Origin: Gammaproteobacteria bacterium
Lineage (GTDB): Bacteria > Pseudomonadota > Gammaproteobacteria > Steroidobacterales > GCA-2729495
Length of the DNA stretch: 64,000 nt
Reading direction: 5' to 3'
NCBI GenBank assembly: GCA_030583605.1
Contig: CP129466.1
Location: 2,177,001-2,241,000, forward strand
The notes beneath the pieces are model-generated. The model searched no databases. It was not told the origin of the DNA and saw nothing but the letters and a program-made list of their open reading frames with translations. Below, piece after piece: positions 28,749-39,087 of this stretch (the first letter of the stretch is position 1; every line of letters begins with the position of its first letter). Both the position numbers and the translations under genes were made by a program.

Positions 28749-31700
28749 ATGACGACGAAACAGCCCGAACCAGCCCTCGCGCGCACCACCGCCCCTGCCC
28801 GACAGGGGCTGTACAACCCCGCCTTCGAGCACGAAGCCTGCGGCGTCGGCTTCGTCGTGGACATCAAGGGACGCAAATCACACCGCATCCTCGAACAGGC
28901 GATCGAGATCCTGCGCAATCTCGATCATCGCGGTGCCTGCGGCTGCGAAGCCAACACCGGCGACGGCGCCGGAGTGCTGCTGCAGATGCCGCACCGGTTC
29001 TTCGCTGGAGTCTGCGAAGAGGCGAACATCAACCTGCCGCCCCCGGGGCAGTACGGTTGCGGCCTGGTGTTCTTCCCGCGCGATGTCGGCAAGCGGCGCA
29101 AGCTCGAGCAGAAGTTCCAGCAGATCGTGCAGTCGGAGGGCCAGTCGATCCTCGGCTGGCGCACGGTACCGACCCGTAACCGGTCGCTTGGCGACACAGC
29201 ACGCGCATCAGAGCCCTTCATCCGCCAGGTCTTCATCGGCCGCGACCCGCAGCTGGCCGACGAAATGGCGTTCGAGCGCAAGCTCTTCGTCATCCGCAAG
29301 CGCGCCTACAGTGAAATCCGCACCTCGACGCTCGATGGCGCCGAGAGCTGGTACCTCTGCAGCCTGTCGTTCAAGACGCTGGTCTACAAGGGCATGCTGC
29401 TCACCGAGCAGCTGACCGACTACTTTCCGGACCTCACCGATCCGGCGATGGAAACCGCGCTCGCGCTGGTGCACTCGCGCTTCTCGACGAACACCTTCCC
29501 GAGCTGGGACCGTGCCCATCCGTACCGCTATCTCGCCCACAACGGCGAGATCAACACCCTGCGCGGCAACATCAACTGGATGAAGGCGCGCGAGGCTCGC
29601 TTTGCCTCGGCAATTTTCGGCGAGGACATGCAGAAGATCCCGCCGATCGTGAACCCGAACGGCAGCGACTCGGCGATGTTCGACAACGTGCTCGAACTGC
29701 TGGTGCTGGCCGGCCGCTCGCTGCCGCACGCCGTCATGATGATGATTCCGGAGCCGTGGTCGAACCACGCCGGGATGGACGACGCCAAGCGGGCGTTCTA
29801 CCAGTACCACTCCAGCCTGATGGAGCCCTGGGACGGGCCGGCCTCGATCGCCTTCACCGATGGGCAGCTGATCGGCGCCGTGCTCGATCGCAACGGCCTG
29901 CGTCCCTCGCGCTACTACGTGACGAAGGACGGGCTCGTGGTCATGGCCTCCGAGGCCGGCGTGCTCGACATCCCGCCCGCGGACATCCTGACGAAGGGCC
30001 GGCTGCAGCCCGGCCGCATGTTCCTGGTCGACACCGTGCAGGGACGCATCGTCGACGACGAGGAGATCAAGCAAACGGTGGCAAACGAGCGTCCCTACCG
30101 CCAGTGGCTCGACGAGCACCTGGTGCACCTCGACGACCTGCCGGCCGCACCGGAAGTGCCGGCGCCCGATCACGACACCCTGCAACAGCGGCAGGTCGCC
30201 TTCGGCTACACCTTCGAGGACCAGCGGCTGCTCCTCACGCCCATGGCCCGCGACGGCGTCGAGGCGGTCGGCTCCATGGGCAACGACACGCCGCTCGCCG
30301 CCCTGTCCGGGCGCCCGCGCCTGCTCTACGACTACTTCAAGCAGCTGTTCGCGCAGGTCACGAACCCGCCCATCGATTGCATCCGCGAGGAGATCATCAC
30401 CGCGGCCGAGGTGTGGCTCGGTTCCGAGGGCAACCTGCTCGAGCCGCAGCCGGCCGACTGCCGGCGCGTGGAACTGCCAGGGCCGGTGCTCACCAACGAG
30501 CAGTTCGCCCGGCTGCGCCGGCTGGATCTGCCCGGCATCCGCGCTGGTGTGCTGCCAAGCCTGTTTCGCGTGGCGCGCGGCGAGAAGGGCATGGTCGCGG
30601 CCATGGAGGAACTGCGCAAGCGCGCCCGGCGCATGATCGATGAGGAAGGGCTGAACGTGCTCATCCTCAGCGACCGCGGCGTCAACCGCGAACTGGCACC
30701 CATCCCCGCCCTGCTCGCCGTCTCGGGCCTGCACCATTACCTGATCCGCGAGGGCCGGCGTACGCGGGTGAGCCTCGTCCTCGAGACCGGAGAAGCACGC
30801 GAGGTACACCATTTCGCACTGCTCATCGGCTACGGCTGCAGTGCTGTCAACCCGTATCTCGCCTTCGAAACGATCGACGGCATGCTGCACGACGGGATGC
30901 TCACCGGCCTCGACCACAAGAGCGCCTGCAAGAACTTCGTCAAGGCCGCCACCAAGGGCGTGGTCAAGGTGATGTCGAAGATGGGCATCTCGGCGGTGCA
31001 GAGCTACCACGGCGCACAGGTCTTCGAGGCAATTGGCCTGCGCCAGGATGTCATCGACGAGTATTTCACCTGGACACCTTCGCGCGTCGGCGGCATCGGC
31101 ATCGACGTGGTGGCCCGCGAAGTATTGCTGCGCCACCGGGCCGCGTTCCCGGCGCGCCAGGTCGACGGGTACGCGCTGCCCCCGGGCGGCCTCTACCAGT
31201 GGCGCGCCGACGGCGAGCACCACCTGTTCAACCCCGAGTCGGTGCACCGGTTGCAGAAGGCGGTGCGCACGGGCAGCTACGCGGTCTACAAGGCGTACGC
31301 ACAACTGATCGACGACCAGTCGCGGCAGAAGAGCACCCTGCGTGGATTGCTCGACTTCGTGTCCCGCCGCCGGGTGCCGCTCGACGAGGTCGAGCCGGTC
31401 GAGAGCATCCTGCGGCGGTTCAAGACCGGCGCCATGTCATATGGCTCCATCAGCCAGGAGGCACACGAGACTCTCGCCATCGCCATGAACCGCATCGGCG
31501 GCAAGTCCAACACCGGCGAGGGTGGCGAAGCCCCAGAGCGCTACCAGCCGCTGCCGAACGGCGACTCGAAGAACTCCGCGATCAAGCAGGTCGCCTCGGG
31601 GCGCTTCGGCGTAACCAGCGAGTACCTGGTCAACGCCCGCGAACTGCAGATCAAGATGGCGCAGGGCGCCAAGCCTGGTGAGGGCGGTCAGCTGCCCGGC

Positions 31701-33374
31701 ACCAAGGTCTACCCCTGGATCGCCAAGACGCGGCATACCACCGCCGGCGTCGGGCTGATCTCGCCACCACCGCACCACGACATCTACTCGATCGAGGACC
31801 TGGCCGAACTGATCCACGATCTGAAGAACGCCAATCGCGAGGCGCGTATCAGCGTCAAGCTGGTGGCCGAGATCGGTGTCGGCACGATTGCCGCGGGCGT
31901 CGCCAAGGCGCATGCGGATGTGGTGCTGATCAGCGGCCATGACGGTGGCACTGGTGCATCACCGCGCACGTCCATTGCCCACGCCGGCCTGCCCTGGGAG
32001 CTGGGGCTTGCGGAAGCGCACCAGACGCTGGTGCTGAACAACCTTCGCAGCCGCATCACGGTGGAAACCGACGGCCAGCTCAAGACCGGGCGTGACGTGG
32101 TCGTGGCGGCGCTCCTCGGCGCCGAGGAATTCGGCTTTGCGACGGCTCCTCTCGTCGCCATGGGCTGCGTGATGATGCGGGTGTGCCACCTCAACACCTG
32201 CCCGACCGGCGTCGCGACCCAGGACCCGCGGCTGCGCGAGCGCTTCGCGGGCAAGCCGGAGCACGTGATCAACTTCATGCGCTTCATCGCCCAGGACGTG
32301 CGCGAGCACATGGCGGAGCTCGGCTTCCGCCGCATCGACGAGATGATCGGCCGGGTCGACCGGCTCGAACCGCGCCGGGCGATCGATCACTGGAAGGCCA
32401 AGGGCTTCGACTTCAGCAACATCCTCTACCAGCCCGACCTCGGCCCGGAGGTCGGCCGTTTCTGCCAGATTCCGCAGGATCATGGCCTCGACAAGTCGCT
32501 CGATCTCACGCAGCTGCTCGACATCTGCCGCCCCGCCATCGAGCGCGGCGCACAGGTCAGCGCAGAATTGCCCATCCGCAACGTCAACCGCGTGGTCGGG
32601 ACCATCACCGGCAGCGAGGTCACCCGGCGCTGGGGCGCGAAGGGACTGCCGCACGACACGATCCGCATCCGGTTCAGCGGCTCGGCCGGCCAGAGCTTCG
32701 GCGCGTTCATGCCGAAGGGCATGACCTTTTCACTCGAAGGGGACGCCAACGACTACTGCGGCAAGGGACTGTCGGGCGGCAAGATCATCGTCTTCCCGCC
32801 GGCGCAGGCGAGCTTCCGCGCGGAAGAGAACATCATCGTCGGCAACGTCGCCCTCTACGGCGCCACCAGCGGCGAGGCCTACATCTGCGGCATGGCCGGC
32901 GAGCGTTTCGCCGTTCGCAACAGCGGCGCCGATGCCGTGGTCGAGGCCGTGGGCGACCACGGCTGCGAGTACATGACCGGCGGGCGCGTGGTCGTCCTCG
33001 GGCCCACCGGGCGCAATTTCGGTGCCGGCATGTCCGGCGGCATCGCCTACGTGCTCGACGAGACGGGTTCCTTCCCCGCCGCGCTCAACGGCCAGATGGT
33101 CGGCACCGAGCCGCTGCAGGACGCCGAGGAGATCGCCGCCCTGCGAACGATGATCGAGCGGCATCTCGCGCACACGGCCAGCACAAGGGCGCGCGCCGTG
33201 CTGGAGGACTGGGAGCGCTGCGTCACACGCTTCGTCAAGGTCATTCCGCGCGACTACCAGCGAATGCTCTCGTGCATCCGGCGCGCGCACGAGCAGGGCC
33301 TGACCGGCGATGAAGCCATCATGGTGGCCTTCGAGGAGAACGCGCGCGATCTCGCGCGCGTGGGCGGTAACTGA
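28749..33374 (+). CDS. gltB: glutamate synthase (NADPH) large subunit
   Basis: GltB (1541 aa) makes glutamate from glutamine and 2-oxoglutarate. The class II amidotransferase nucleophile is Cys31 in EACGVGF, after a propeptide-like leader of 30 residues. The central and FMN synthase domains follow. The 3Fe-4S cysteines are in [18 protein letters not shown]-terminal GXGXG beta-helix domain ([21 protein letters not shown]) ends the protein. Length and motifs are complete. gltD begins 2 bp after its stop, forming the standard operon. Confidence 0.97.
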   Translation: MTTKQPEPALARTTAPARQGLYNPAFEHEACGVGFVVDIKGRKSHRILEQAIEILRNLDHRGACGCEANTGDGAGVLLQMPHRFFAGVCEEANINLPPPGQYGCGLVFFPRDVGKRRKLEQKFQQIVQSEGQSILGWRTVPTRNRSLGDTARASEPFIRQVFIGRDPQLADEMAFERKLFVIRKRAYSEIRTSTLDGAESWYLCSLSFKTLVYKGMLLTEQLTDYFPDLTDPAMETALALVHSRFSTNTFPSWDRAHPYRYLAHNGEINTLRGNINWMKAREARFASAIFGEDMQKIPPIVNPNGSDSAMFDNVLELLVLAGRSLPHAVMMMIPEPWSNHAGMDDAKRAFYQYHSSLMEPWDGPASIAFTDGQLIGAVLDRNGLRPSRYYVTKDGLVVMASEAGVLDIPPADILTKGRLQPGRMFLVDTVQGRIVDDEEIKQTVANERPYRQWLDEHLVHLDDLPAAPEVPAPDHDTLQQRQVAFGYTFEDQRLLLTPMARDGVEAVGSMGNDTPLAALSGRPRLLYDYFKQLFAQVTNPPIDCIREEIITAAEVWLGSEGNLLEPQPADCRRVELPGPVLTNEQFARLRRLDLPGIRAGVLPSLFRVARGEKGMVAAMEELRKRARRMIDEEGLNVLILSDRGVNRELAPIPALLAVSGLHHYLIREGRRTRVSLVLETGEAREVHHFALLIGYGCSAVNPYLAFETIDGMLHDGMLTGLDHKSACKNFVKAATKGVVKVMSKMGISAVQSYHGAQVFEAIGLRQDVIDEYFTWTPSRVGGIGIDVVAREVLLRHRAAFPARQVDGYALPPGGLYQWRADGEHHLFNPESVHRLQKAVRTGSYAVYKAYAQLIDDQSRQKSTLRGLLDFVSRRRVPLDEVEPVESILRRFKTGAMSYGSISQEAHETLAIAMNRIGGKSNTGEGGEAPERYQPLPNGDSKNSAIKQVASGRFGVTSEYLVNARELQIKMAQGAKPGEGGQLPGTKVYPWIAKTRHTTAGVGLISPPPHHDIYSIEDLAELIHDLKNANREARISVKLVAEIGVGTIAAGVAKAHADVVLISGHDGGTGASPRTSIAHAGLPWELGLAEAHQTLVLNNLRSRITVETDGQLKTGRDVVVAALLGAEEFGFATAPLVAMGCVMMRVCHLNTCPTGVATQDPRLRERFAGKPEHVINFMRFIAQDVREHMAELGFRRIDEMIGRVDRLEPRRAIDHWKAKGFDFSNILYQPDLGPEVGRFCQIPQDHGLDKSLDLTQLLDICRPAIERGAQVSAELPIRNVNRVVGTITGSEVTRRWGAKGLPHDTIRIRFSGSAGQSFGAFMPKGMTFSLEGDANDYCGKGLSGGKIIVFPPAQASFRAEENIIVGNVALYGATSGEAYICGMAGERFAVRNSGADAVVEAVGDHGCEYMTGGRVVVLGPTGRNFGAGMSGGIAYVLDETGSFPAALNGQMVGTEPLQDAEEIAALRTMIERHLAHTASTRARAVLEDWERCVTRFVKVIPRDYQRMLSCIRRAHEQGLTGDEAIMVAFEENARDLARVGGN

Positions 33375-33375
33375 C

Positions 33376-34860
33376 ATGGGCAAGCCCACCGGATTCATCG
33401 AGTTCCTGCGCGAGTTGCCGGTCGATCGCACCCCGCGCGAGCGCATTCGCGACTGGGCCGAGTTCCACCATCAGCTGGAGGATAAGCGGCTGCGCCAGCA
33501 GGCCGCACGCTGCATGGACTGCGGTATACCGTTCTGCCACACGGGCCGGATCATCAACGGCGCAGCCGCCGGCTGCCCCATCAACAACCTGATCCCAGAG
33601 TGGAACGACCTGGTCTACCGCGGCCTGTGGCGCGACGCGCTGGCACGCCTGCTCAAGACCAACAACTTCCCGGAGTTCACCGGGCGGGTCTGCCCCGCGC
33701 CCTGCGAGGGCTCGTGCGTGGTCGGCATTCACGCCCCGCCGGTGACGATCAAGAACATCGAGGCCACCATCATCGACCGCGCCTGGGACGACGGCTGGAT
33801 CGTACCCTCGCCGCCGCGCGCGCGTACGGGCAAGAAGGTCGTGGTCATCGGCTCGGGCCCGACCGGGCTGGCCGCTGCCGACCAGCTCAACCGGGCCGGC
33901 CACCAGGTCACCGTGCTGGAACGCGATGACCGGCCGGGCGGGCTGCTCATGTACGGGATTCCGAACATGAAACTCGACAAGCGCGAGGTCGTCGAGCGGC
34001 GGCTGCGGCTGATGGAGGAAGAAGGCATCAAGTTCATCTGCAACGCGCACGTCGGCGAGAACGTCGAGGCGCTGCTGCTGCTGAGGGATTTCGACGCCAC
34101 CGTAATCTGTACCGGCGCCACCCAGCCGCGTGACCTGGCGGTGGAAGGCCGCTCGCTCAAGGGCATTCACTTCGCGATGGATTATCTCCGTGCCAGTACC
34201 CAGGCGCTGCTCGCGGGGGCGCCGGACGCCTGCCCGATCCACGCCCGCGGCAAAGACGTGATCGTGATCGGCGGCGGGGACACCGGCACGGACTGCGTGG
34301 CAACCGCCATGCGCCAGTCATGCCGGACCCTGACCCAGCTCGAGATCCTGCCAAGACCGCCACCGGACCGTGCCGGCGACAACCCCTGGCCCGAATGGCC
34401 GCGCGTGTACCGTCTCGACTACGGGCAGGAGGAAGCCTCCGCCCGCTTCGGCGCGGATCCCCGCGGGTACCTCACGACCGCCAGAAAATTCAGCGGCGAC
34501 GAACAGGGACAGGTGCAGCAACTGGTAACGGTGGAAGTCGGCTGGGAGAAGGACGCCCACGGCCAGTTCGTCATGCAGGAGCGCCCCGGCAGCGAGCAGG
34601 CACGGCCCGCCCAGCTCGTACTGCTCGCCATGGGTTTCACTGGCCCGGAACAGCCGCTGCTGGCCGAACTGGGCGTCGAGGTCGATGCACGCAGCAATGT
34701 GCGTGCCGAGCACGAAAAATACGCCACCAACGTGCCGGGCGTATTCGCTGCCGGCGACTGCCGTCGCGGGCAGAGCCTGGTCGTGTGGGCCATCAACGAG
34801 GGCCGCGGCGTCGCGCGCGAAGTCGACCGTTTCCTGATGGGCAGCACTGACCTGCCCTGA
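33376..34860 (+). CDS. gltD: glutamate synthase (NADPH) small subunit
   Basis: GltD (494 aa) feeds electrons from NADPH to GltB through FAD and two 4Fe-4S clusters. N-terminal cysteines are in ARCMDCGIPFCHTG, AAGCPINN and RVCPAPCEGSC. The FAD fold is VIGSGPTGLAAADQL and the NADPH fold is VIGGGDTGTDCVATA. The C-terminal FAGDCRRGQ-like motif is AAGDCRRGQSLVVWA. The ATG at 33376 directly follows gltB; an ATG at 33310 in the same frame lies inside gltB and is not used. Confidence 0.96.
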   Translation: MGKPTGFIEFLRELPVDRTPRERIRDWAEFHHQLEDKRLRQQAARCMDCGIPFCHTGRIINGAAAGCPINNLIPEWNDLVYRGLWRDALARLLKTNNFPEFTGRVCPAPCEGSCVVGIHAPPVTIKNIEATIIDRAWDDGWIVPSPPRARTGKKVVVIGSGPTGLAAADQLNRAGHQVTVLERDDRPGGLLMYGIPNMKLDKREVVERRLRLMEEEGIKFICNAHVGENVEALLLLRDFDATVICTGATQPRDLAVEGRSLKGIHFAMDYLRASTQALLAGAPDACPIHARGKDVIVIGGGDTGTDCVATAMRQSCRTLTQLEILPRPPPDRAGDNPWPEWPRVYRLDYGQEEASARFGADPRGYLTTARKFSGDEQGQVQQLVTVEVGWEKDAHGQFVMQERPGSEQARPAQLVLLAMGFTGPEQPLLAELGVEVDARSNVRAEHEKYATNVPGVFAAGDCRRGQSLVVWAINEGRGVAREVDRFLMGSTDLP

Positions 34861-34862
34861 TC

Positions 34863-34880
34863 CCGCGGCGAACTCCGCGG
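34863..34880 (+). terminator. GC-rich hairpin after gltBD
   Basis: Two copies of CCGCGG (34863-34868 and 34875-34880) can pair around a six-base loop immediately after the gltD stop, and further GC palindromes follow (GCCCGG/CCGGGC at about 34888-34900). There is no T tract, so intrinsic termination is doubtful. Confidence 0.3.
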
Positions 34881-35049
34881 TGCCGGTGCCCGGCCCGGGC
34901 GCGGTCCTGCGCAGCCCGGACCCCGGGCTATGTCAAATCCGCGCTGCGCAGAGGCCGGTGACGCGGCCGCCGATTGCCGCAGGTGTGCCGGCAATCACGG
35001 TTCAGGCTATTCCTTCCTGACACGATCCCGGTTCCAGCGGGATGTGGGC

Positions 35050-36021
35050 ATGGCGTTTGTCATTCTGTCAACGGGCACGATCACCCGATCGCGTCTGCAT
35101 ACGTTCCGGATCAGCACGCTGCTGCTGAGTGCCGGTCTGGTGCTATTGCTGACGCTGGCCGGCGCCCTGCGTGTCGGCTACACCTACGGGCGTGCCGCCC
35201 CGGCCGTTGCCGCTGCAGCCTCGGCGGTGCCGGATGCTTCGTACACCGAGTTCCTCGAGCGCCCGGAAGGCCGCGCGCTGATCGAGCGGATCGGCACCCT
35301 GTCGGGACGCGTGATCCAGCTCGAGACCGAAGCGCAGGCGCTCGCGGCACGCATCGGACTGATTCAGGACATCGGGCGCCGCACAGGCCGCCCCGGCGCC
35401 CCCGCCGCGGCCGACAGCACCGGCACTTCCGCTGCAGTCCCGGCCGGCCCGAGTGGCGGACCGTTCCTCCCGGCGCCACCGGACGCCGATGCGCCAGCCG
35501 CCGCGGCCGGCAGCCGCGAACCTCCCGGCCTCCGCCGCCTGGAGCGCGAACTCGAGCAACTGGACGCCACTCTCGACCTGCTCGCGAGTGCGACGATGCC
35601 GCTGGAACTTGCCGGGATGGCGTTCCCGAGCCGCTTGCCGGTCAATGCGCCGCGGATCACCTCGGGCTTCGGCCTGCGCATGGATCCGATGACCCGCCGG
35701 CGCGCACGGCACACCGGCATCGACTTCGCCGCCCCGCGCAACTCGCTGATCAGGGCCGCCGGCGGCGGCCGCGTGGTGTTCGCCGGTTACCGTTCCGCGT
35801 ACGGCAACACCGTGGAGATCGACCACGGCAACGGGCTCGCGACCCGCTACGCGCACGCTTCGCGCCTGCTGGTCCGGCGCGGCGAGATCGTCCTGCCCGC
35901 GCAAGCGATCGCAGCGGTCGGCTCCACCGGTCGGTCGACAGGCCCACACGTGCATTTCGAGGTCCTGCGCAACGGCAGGCCGGTCGAGCCGAGAGATTTT
36001 CTGCACCCTACGGACACCTGA
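35050..36021 (+). CDS. M23 (LytM) metallopeptidase, membrane-anchored
   Basis: This 323-aa protein starts at the ATG at 35050. One membrane anchor (about residues 21-42, ISTLLLSAGLVLLLTLAGAL) is followed by a periplasmic region with a short coiled coil and an Ala/Pro linker. A C-terminal LytM domain retains the zinc ligands: HTGIDFA (His and Asp) and HVHFE (His), with GNTVEIDHGNG and RYAH between. It should therefore be an active peptidoglycan endopeptidase rather than a degenerate activator. Together with the next two genes it forms a small envelope or cell-shape cluster, as in Pseudomonas-type genomes. Confidence 0.9.
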   Translation: MAFVILSTGTITRSRLHTFRISTLLLSAGLVLLLTLAGALRVGYTYGRAAPAVAAAASAVPDASYTEFLERPEGRALIERIGTLSGRVIQLETEAQALAARIGLIQDIGRRTGRPGAPAAADSTGTSAAVPAGPSGGPFLPAPPDADAPAAAAGSREPPGLRRLERELEQLDATLDLLASATMPLELAGMAFPSRLPVNAPRITSGFGLRMDPMTRRRARHTGIDFAAPRNSLIRAAGGGRVVFAGYRSAYGNTVEIDHGNGLATRYAHASRLLVRRGEIVLPAQAIAAVGSTGRSTGPHVHFEVLRNGRPVEPRDFLHPTDT

Positions 36022-36035
36022 GGTCGCGGGAACCC

Positions 36036-36425
36036 ATGGCCGGATTCGCCAGCCACGATACGCAGCGCCTGACCCGGGCCAGCCTGGAGCTGGTGACGAG
36101 TCGTGCGCGCCGTCGCAACCTGGTGGCGGTGGCGATGGCGATGGCGCTGGCTGTGACCGCGGCGATCGCCATCCGGCAAGCGGATCCCATTGGTCGCACC
36201 GATCTGCGCGAGCATAACCGGCAGCTGCAGGGTGAGTTCGAGCGCGCGCGGCTGGAACTCAGCGTGGAGCGTGCCACGCGTGCCGACCTGGAGCGGCAGA
36301 TCCTGGAACTGAACCGGCGCATCGCGGAACTGAACCAGCAGCTGGAGTTCCTGAACTCACGCGCGGACAGGAAATCGACGCTCAGGCAGCCACCGCGTCC
36401 GCCGGCCGGGCCACGGCAAGGTTGA
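36036..36425 (+). CDS. small membrane-anchored coiled-coil protein
   Basis: This is a 129-aa protein with a basic N-terminus, one membrane segment (about residues 29-46, LVAVAMAMALAVTAAIAI) and a periplasmic coiled coil (about residues 60-110). Heptad-like Leu/Ile spacing is clear in RADLERQILELNRRIAELNQ. A Pro/Arg-rich tail ends it. Its place between an M23 peptidase and a bactofilin resembles DUF6776 proteins, of which it could be a short form, but that link is inference. Its stop overlaps the next gene's TTG start. Confidence 0.7.
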   Translation: MAGFASHDTQRLTRASLELVTSRARRRNLVAVAMAMALAVTAAIAIRQADPIGRTDLREHNRQLQGEFERARLELSVERATRADLERQILELNRRIAELNQQLEFLNSRADRKSTLRQPPRPPAGPRQG

Positions 36426-36868
36426 CCCGCTTGCTCTTCCGCCGTCGCAACCGTCAGATCGAAGTCACGCGGCTCTCCAGCCTGGTCGCCCCGAACGTGC
36501 GCATCCGGGGCGACATCGTCTTCTCCGGCGGGCTGCGCGTGGACGGCGCTGTCGAGGGCAACGTCCTCGGCAACGACAACGACCACTGCCTGCTGGTGTT
36601 GAGCAGCCAGGGCAGCATCCGTGGCAACGTCCGCGTGTACGACGCCGTGATCAACGGCACGATCGAAGGCAACCTGGAAGTCGAGCACTTCGTCGAGCTG
36701 CAGGCCGGCGCGCGGATCACCGGCAACATCGTCTATCGCCAACTGCAGATGGACTGCGGCGCCACGGTGGAGGGCACGCTCGAGCGCCTTGGCGACGCGC
36801 CGGAGCCGGCGGGCGAGAACGTCGTGGATCTCAACCCGGCGGCCCGCGCAACGGGCGCCGGCTCCTGA
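36422..36868 (+). CDS. bactofilin (polymer-forming cytoskeletal protein)
   Basis: This 148-aa bactofilin-type protein forms filaments that localise cell-wall enzymes. After a basic N-terminus (LLFRRRNRQ), the core repeats short beta strands with G-I/V-x-G spacing: VRIRGDIVFSGGLRVDGAV, GSIRGNVRV and NGTIEGNLEV. This predicts a right-handed beta-helix. The start is TTG at 36422, overlapping the previous stop, or TTG at 36431, 9 nt after AAGG. Both are non-ATG. A physical partnership with the upstream M23 peptidase is likely, as in other bacteria. Confidence 0.88.
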   Translation: MTRLLFRRRNRQIEVTRLSSLVAPNVRIRGDIVFSGGLRVDGAVEGNVLGNDNDHCLLVLSSQGSIRGNVRVYDAVINGTIEGNLEVEHFVELQAGARITGNIVYRQLQMDCGATVEGTLERLGDAPEPAGENVVDLNPAARATGAGS

Positions 36869-37095
36869 TGCACCGCCGGGCCTCGCGCCGGCCCTGCTCC
36901 CCGATTCCCGATGCGACCCGGGAATCCGCTCCGGTTGCACGCAGGCCCTGAACCCGCAGCATTGCAGCGGCCCGTCGCGCCGCCGGCGGACAATCTGTGC
37001 CCCAGTTCTTACCCGCCCGGCACGCGGCTGGGGCAACATGCCGTGATATCTTGGCCTCGGACTTTTCCGTGTCGGTTATACGGACGGACACAGGC

Positions 37096-38058
37096 ATGGC
37101 AGAGCGGCTTGCGGCGGTACCGGGCGACGCCCGCCAGTCCCGGGCGCGCGCGCTCGTCGAGCAGGCCATCCGCGAGGTGGGCCAGGTCATTCTGGGCAAG
37201 CCCGACGAGATTCGCCTCGCCATCACCTGCCTGCTCTCGCGCGGTCACCTGCTGATCGAAGACGTTCCCGGCGTCGGCAAGACCCTCCTTGCGCGCAGCC
37301 TCGCCGCCGTACTCGGGTTGTCGTTCCGCCGCATCCAGTTCACCAGCGACCTGCTGCCCGCTGACATCATCGGCGCGTCCGTGTTCGACCGGGAACGCGG
37401 GCGCTTCGAGTTTCAGTCCGGGCCACTGTTCGCGCAGGTCATCCTCGCCGACGAAGTCAATCGCGCTACGCCGAAGGCGCAGAGCGCCCTGCTCGAAGCG
37501 ATGGAGGAACAACAGGTCAGCGTGGATGGAGTGACCCACGCGCTGCCGTCGCCGTTCTTCGTGATTGCCACGCAGAACCCCGTGCACCAGGTCGGCACGT
37601 TCCCGCTGCCGGAGTCGCAGCTGGATCGCTTCCTCATGCGCATCGGGCTTGGCTATCCGCCCGAGACGCTGGAACGCAAACTGCTGCGCGGCACTGACCG
37701 GCGCGAGTTGCTCGGCGAGCTGCGCCCGGTGATGGGGCTTCCCGAACTCAGCGAACTGCAGGCGGCGACGCGCACCGTCCACCTGAGCGACGCCGTGCTC
37801 GACTACGTGCAGGCCCTCGTGCGATTCACCCGCGTGTCGCCCCAGTTCGAAACCGGCCTGTCGCCACGCGCCGCGGTGGATCTCGTCGCCGCGGCCCGCT
37901 GCTGGGCACTGGTCAGTGGTCATCCGGGCGTTTATCCGGAAGACGTGCAGGCGGTGTTCGCGGCGGTCGCAGGGCACCGGCTGCGACGGCGCGGCGAAGC
38001 CGCATTCGAGGCGACGGACTGCGCCCCGGCGGTGCTCGCCGAGGTCGCCATTCCCTGA
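37096..38058 (+). CDS. MoxR-family AAA+ ATPase
   Basis: This 320-aa ATPase has Walker A EDVPGVGKTLLA and Walker B VILADEVNRATP. The sensor region ATQNPVHQVGTFPLPESQLDRF identifies the MoxR family. It starts at the ATG at 37096, with an upstream in-frame ATG at 36997 giving an unconserved leader. The 227-bp spacer from the bactofilin gene suggests its own promoter, though none is clear. MoxR ATPases are thought to act as chaperones for partner proteins with DUF58 or VWA domains, and the next gene encodes one. Confidence 0.93.
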   Translation: MAERLAAVPGDARQSRARALVEQAIREVGQVILGKPDEIRLAITCLLSRGHLLIEDVPGVGKTLLARSLAAVLGLSFRRIQFTSDLLPADIIGASVFDRERGRFEFQSGPLFAQVILADEVNRATPKAQSALLEAMEEQQVSVDGVTHALPSPFFVIATQNPVHQVGTFPLPESQLDRFLMRIGLGYPPETLERKLLRGTDRRELLGELRPVMGLPELSELQAATRTVHLSDAVLDYVQALVRFTRVSPQFETGLSPRAAVDLVAAARCWALVSGHPGVYPEDVQAVFAAVAGHRLRRRGEAAFEATDCAPAVLAEVAIP

Positions 38059-38097
38059 GCGCCACCGCCGTGACAGGGACCACGACCGGGTTCGATC

Positions 38098-39087
38098 ATG
38101 CGCACGGCATGGGCCAGGCTCCGCGACGGGGCCGCTGAGCGCGCGCGCCGCTGGGCCCGCCGCCGCCAGGGTGCCGACCCGGCGCGCCTGCGGCTCGCGA
38201 GCGAACGCATCTACATCCTGCCGACTGCGGCCGGGCTCATCTATGCGGCGATGCTGGTGACGATGCTCGCCGGCTCGATGAACTACAACAACAACCTGGC
38301 CTTTGCGCTGACCTTCCTGCTCACCAGCGTCGGCATCGTCGCCATCTACCATACGCACCGCACACTCGCCGGCCTGAAGGTTGATTTTCTCGGTGCCGAG
38401 CCGGTCTTCGCGGGAGATCTCCTGCGCGTCCGCTTTGCGCTCGTCAACGACGCAACCCAGGCGCGCGACGAGATCTTCCTCGACTGGTCGGGCTGTATTG
38501 AAGTCCCCGGCGGCGTGACGCCCGGAAGTTCGCGCACGGTCGCGCTGCCCTTGCCGACCACCGCGCGCGGACCCCGAACACTCCCGGCGCTGCGGCTGAG
38601 CACGCGTGCACCGCTCGGGCTGATGCGCGCCTGGGCCTGGGTGCACCTCGACGAGCGCCCGATCGTGTACCCGCGGCCGGTGGCGCGCGCGGCCGCGATC
38701 CGCAGCCCCGACCTCGACACGCCCGCGGCGGGCCGACGCGAGGGTGGCGAGGACGATTTCGCCGGGCTGCGCAGCTACCAGCCCGGCGATTCGCCGCGGC
38801 GCATCGCCTGGAAGAGCTACGCGCGCACCGGCGAACTGCTGGCGCGGGAGTTCCGCGGCGGGATGCGGGAAGAGCCGTTGTGGATCGACTGGGACTCGGT
38901 GGCAGCCTGCGACACCGAAGAGCGCGTGGCGCAACTCGCCCGGCTGGTCATTGACGCCTTCGAGGCCGGCCGGACCTGGGGACTGCGGGGACCGGGGATC
39001 CGGCTGCCGCCCGCCAACGGCCGCGACCAGTTGCATCTTTGCCTGCGCACTCTCGCAACGGCCGGCTTGCCGGGGACGCCCGGGTGA
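38098..39087 (+). CDS. DUF58 protein
   Basis: This 329-aa protein has two adjacent membrane segments at about residues 42-84 (GLIYAAMLVTMLAG, FALTFLLTSVGIVAIYH). A soluble domain follows, with the DUF58 core FAGLRSYQPGDSPRRIAWKS. Such proteins are the usual partner of MoxR ATPases. The stop overlaps the start of the transglutaminase gene (TGATG at 39085-39089), implying translational coupling within a moxR-DUF58-tgpA operon. Confidence 0.9.
   Translation: MRTAWARLRDGAAERARRWARRRQGADPARLRLASERIYILPTAAGLIYAAMLVTMLAGSMNYNNNLAFALTFLLTSVGIVAIYHTHRTLAGLKVDFLGAEPVFAGDLLRVRFALVNDATQARDEIFLDWSGCIEVPGGVTPGSSRTVALPLPTTARGPRTLPALRLSTRAPLGLMRAWAWVHLDERPIVYPRPVARAAAIRSPDLDTPAAGRREGGEDDFAGLRSYQPGDSPRRIAWKSYARTGELLAREFRGGMREEPLWIDWDSVAACDTEERVAQLARLVIDAFEAGRTWGLRGPGIRLPPANGRDQLHLCLRTLATAGLPGTPG

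Noticed and set aside
26382..28832. 816-codon open frame on the minus strand opposite valS
   Set aside because: It is an antisense shadow caused by high GC content; the plus strand encodes a complete ValS with all motifs.
29208..31304. 698-codon minus-strand frame opposite gltB
   Set aside because: Composition is His/Val/Asp-rich without any domain, typical of antisense frames, and gltB is intact.
34930..35049. Longer N-terminus for the M23 peptidase
   Set aside because: The extra 40 residues are Cys/Arg-rich and precede the membrane anchor without similarity to the family.
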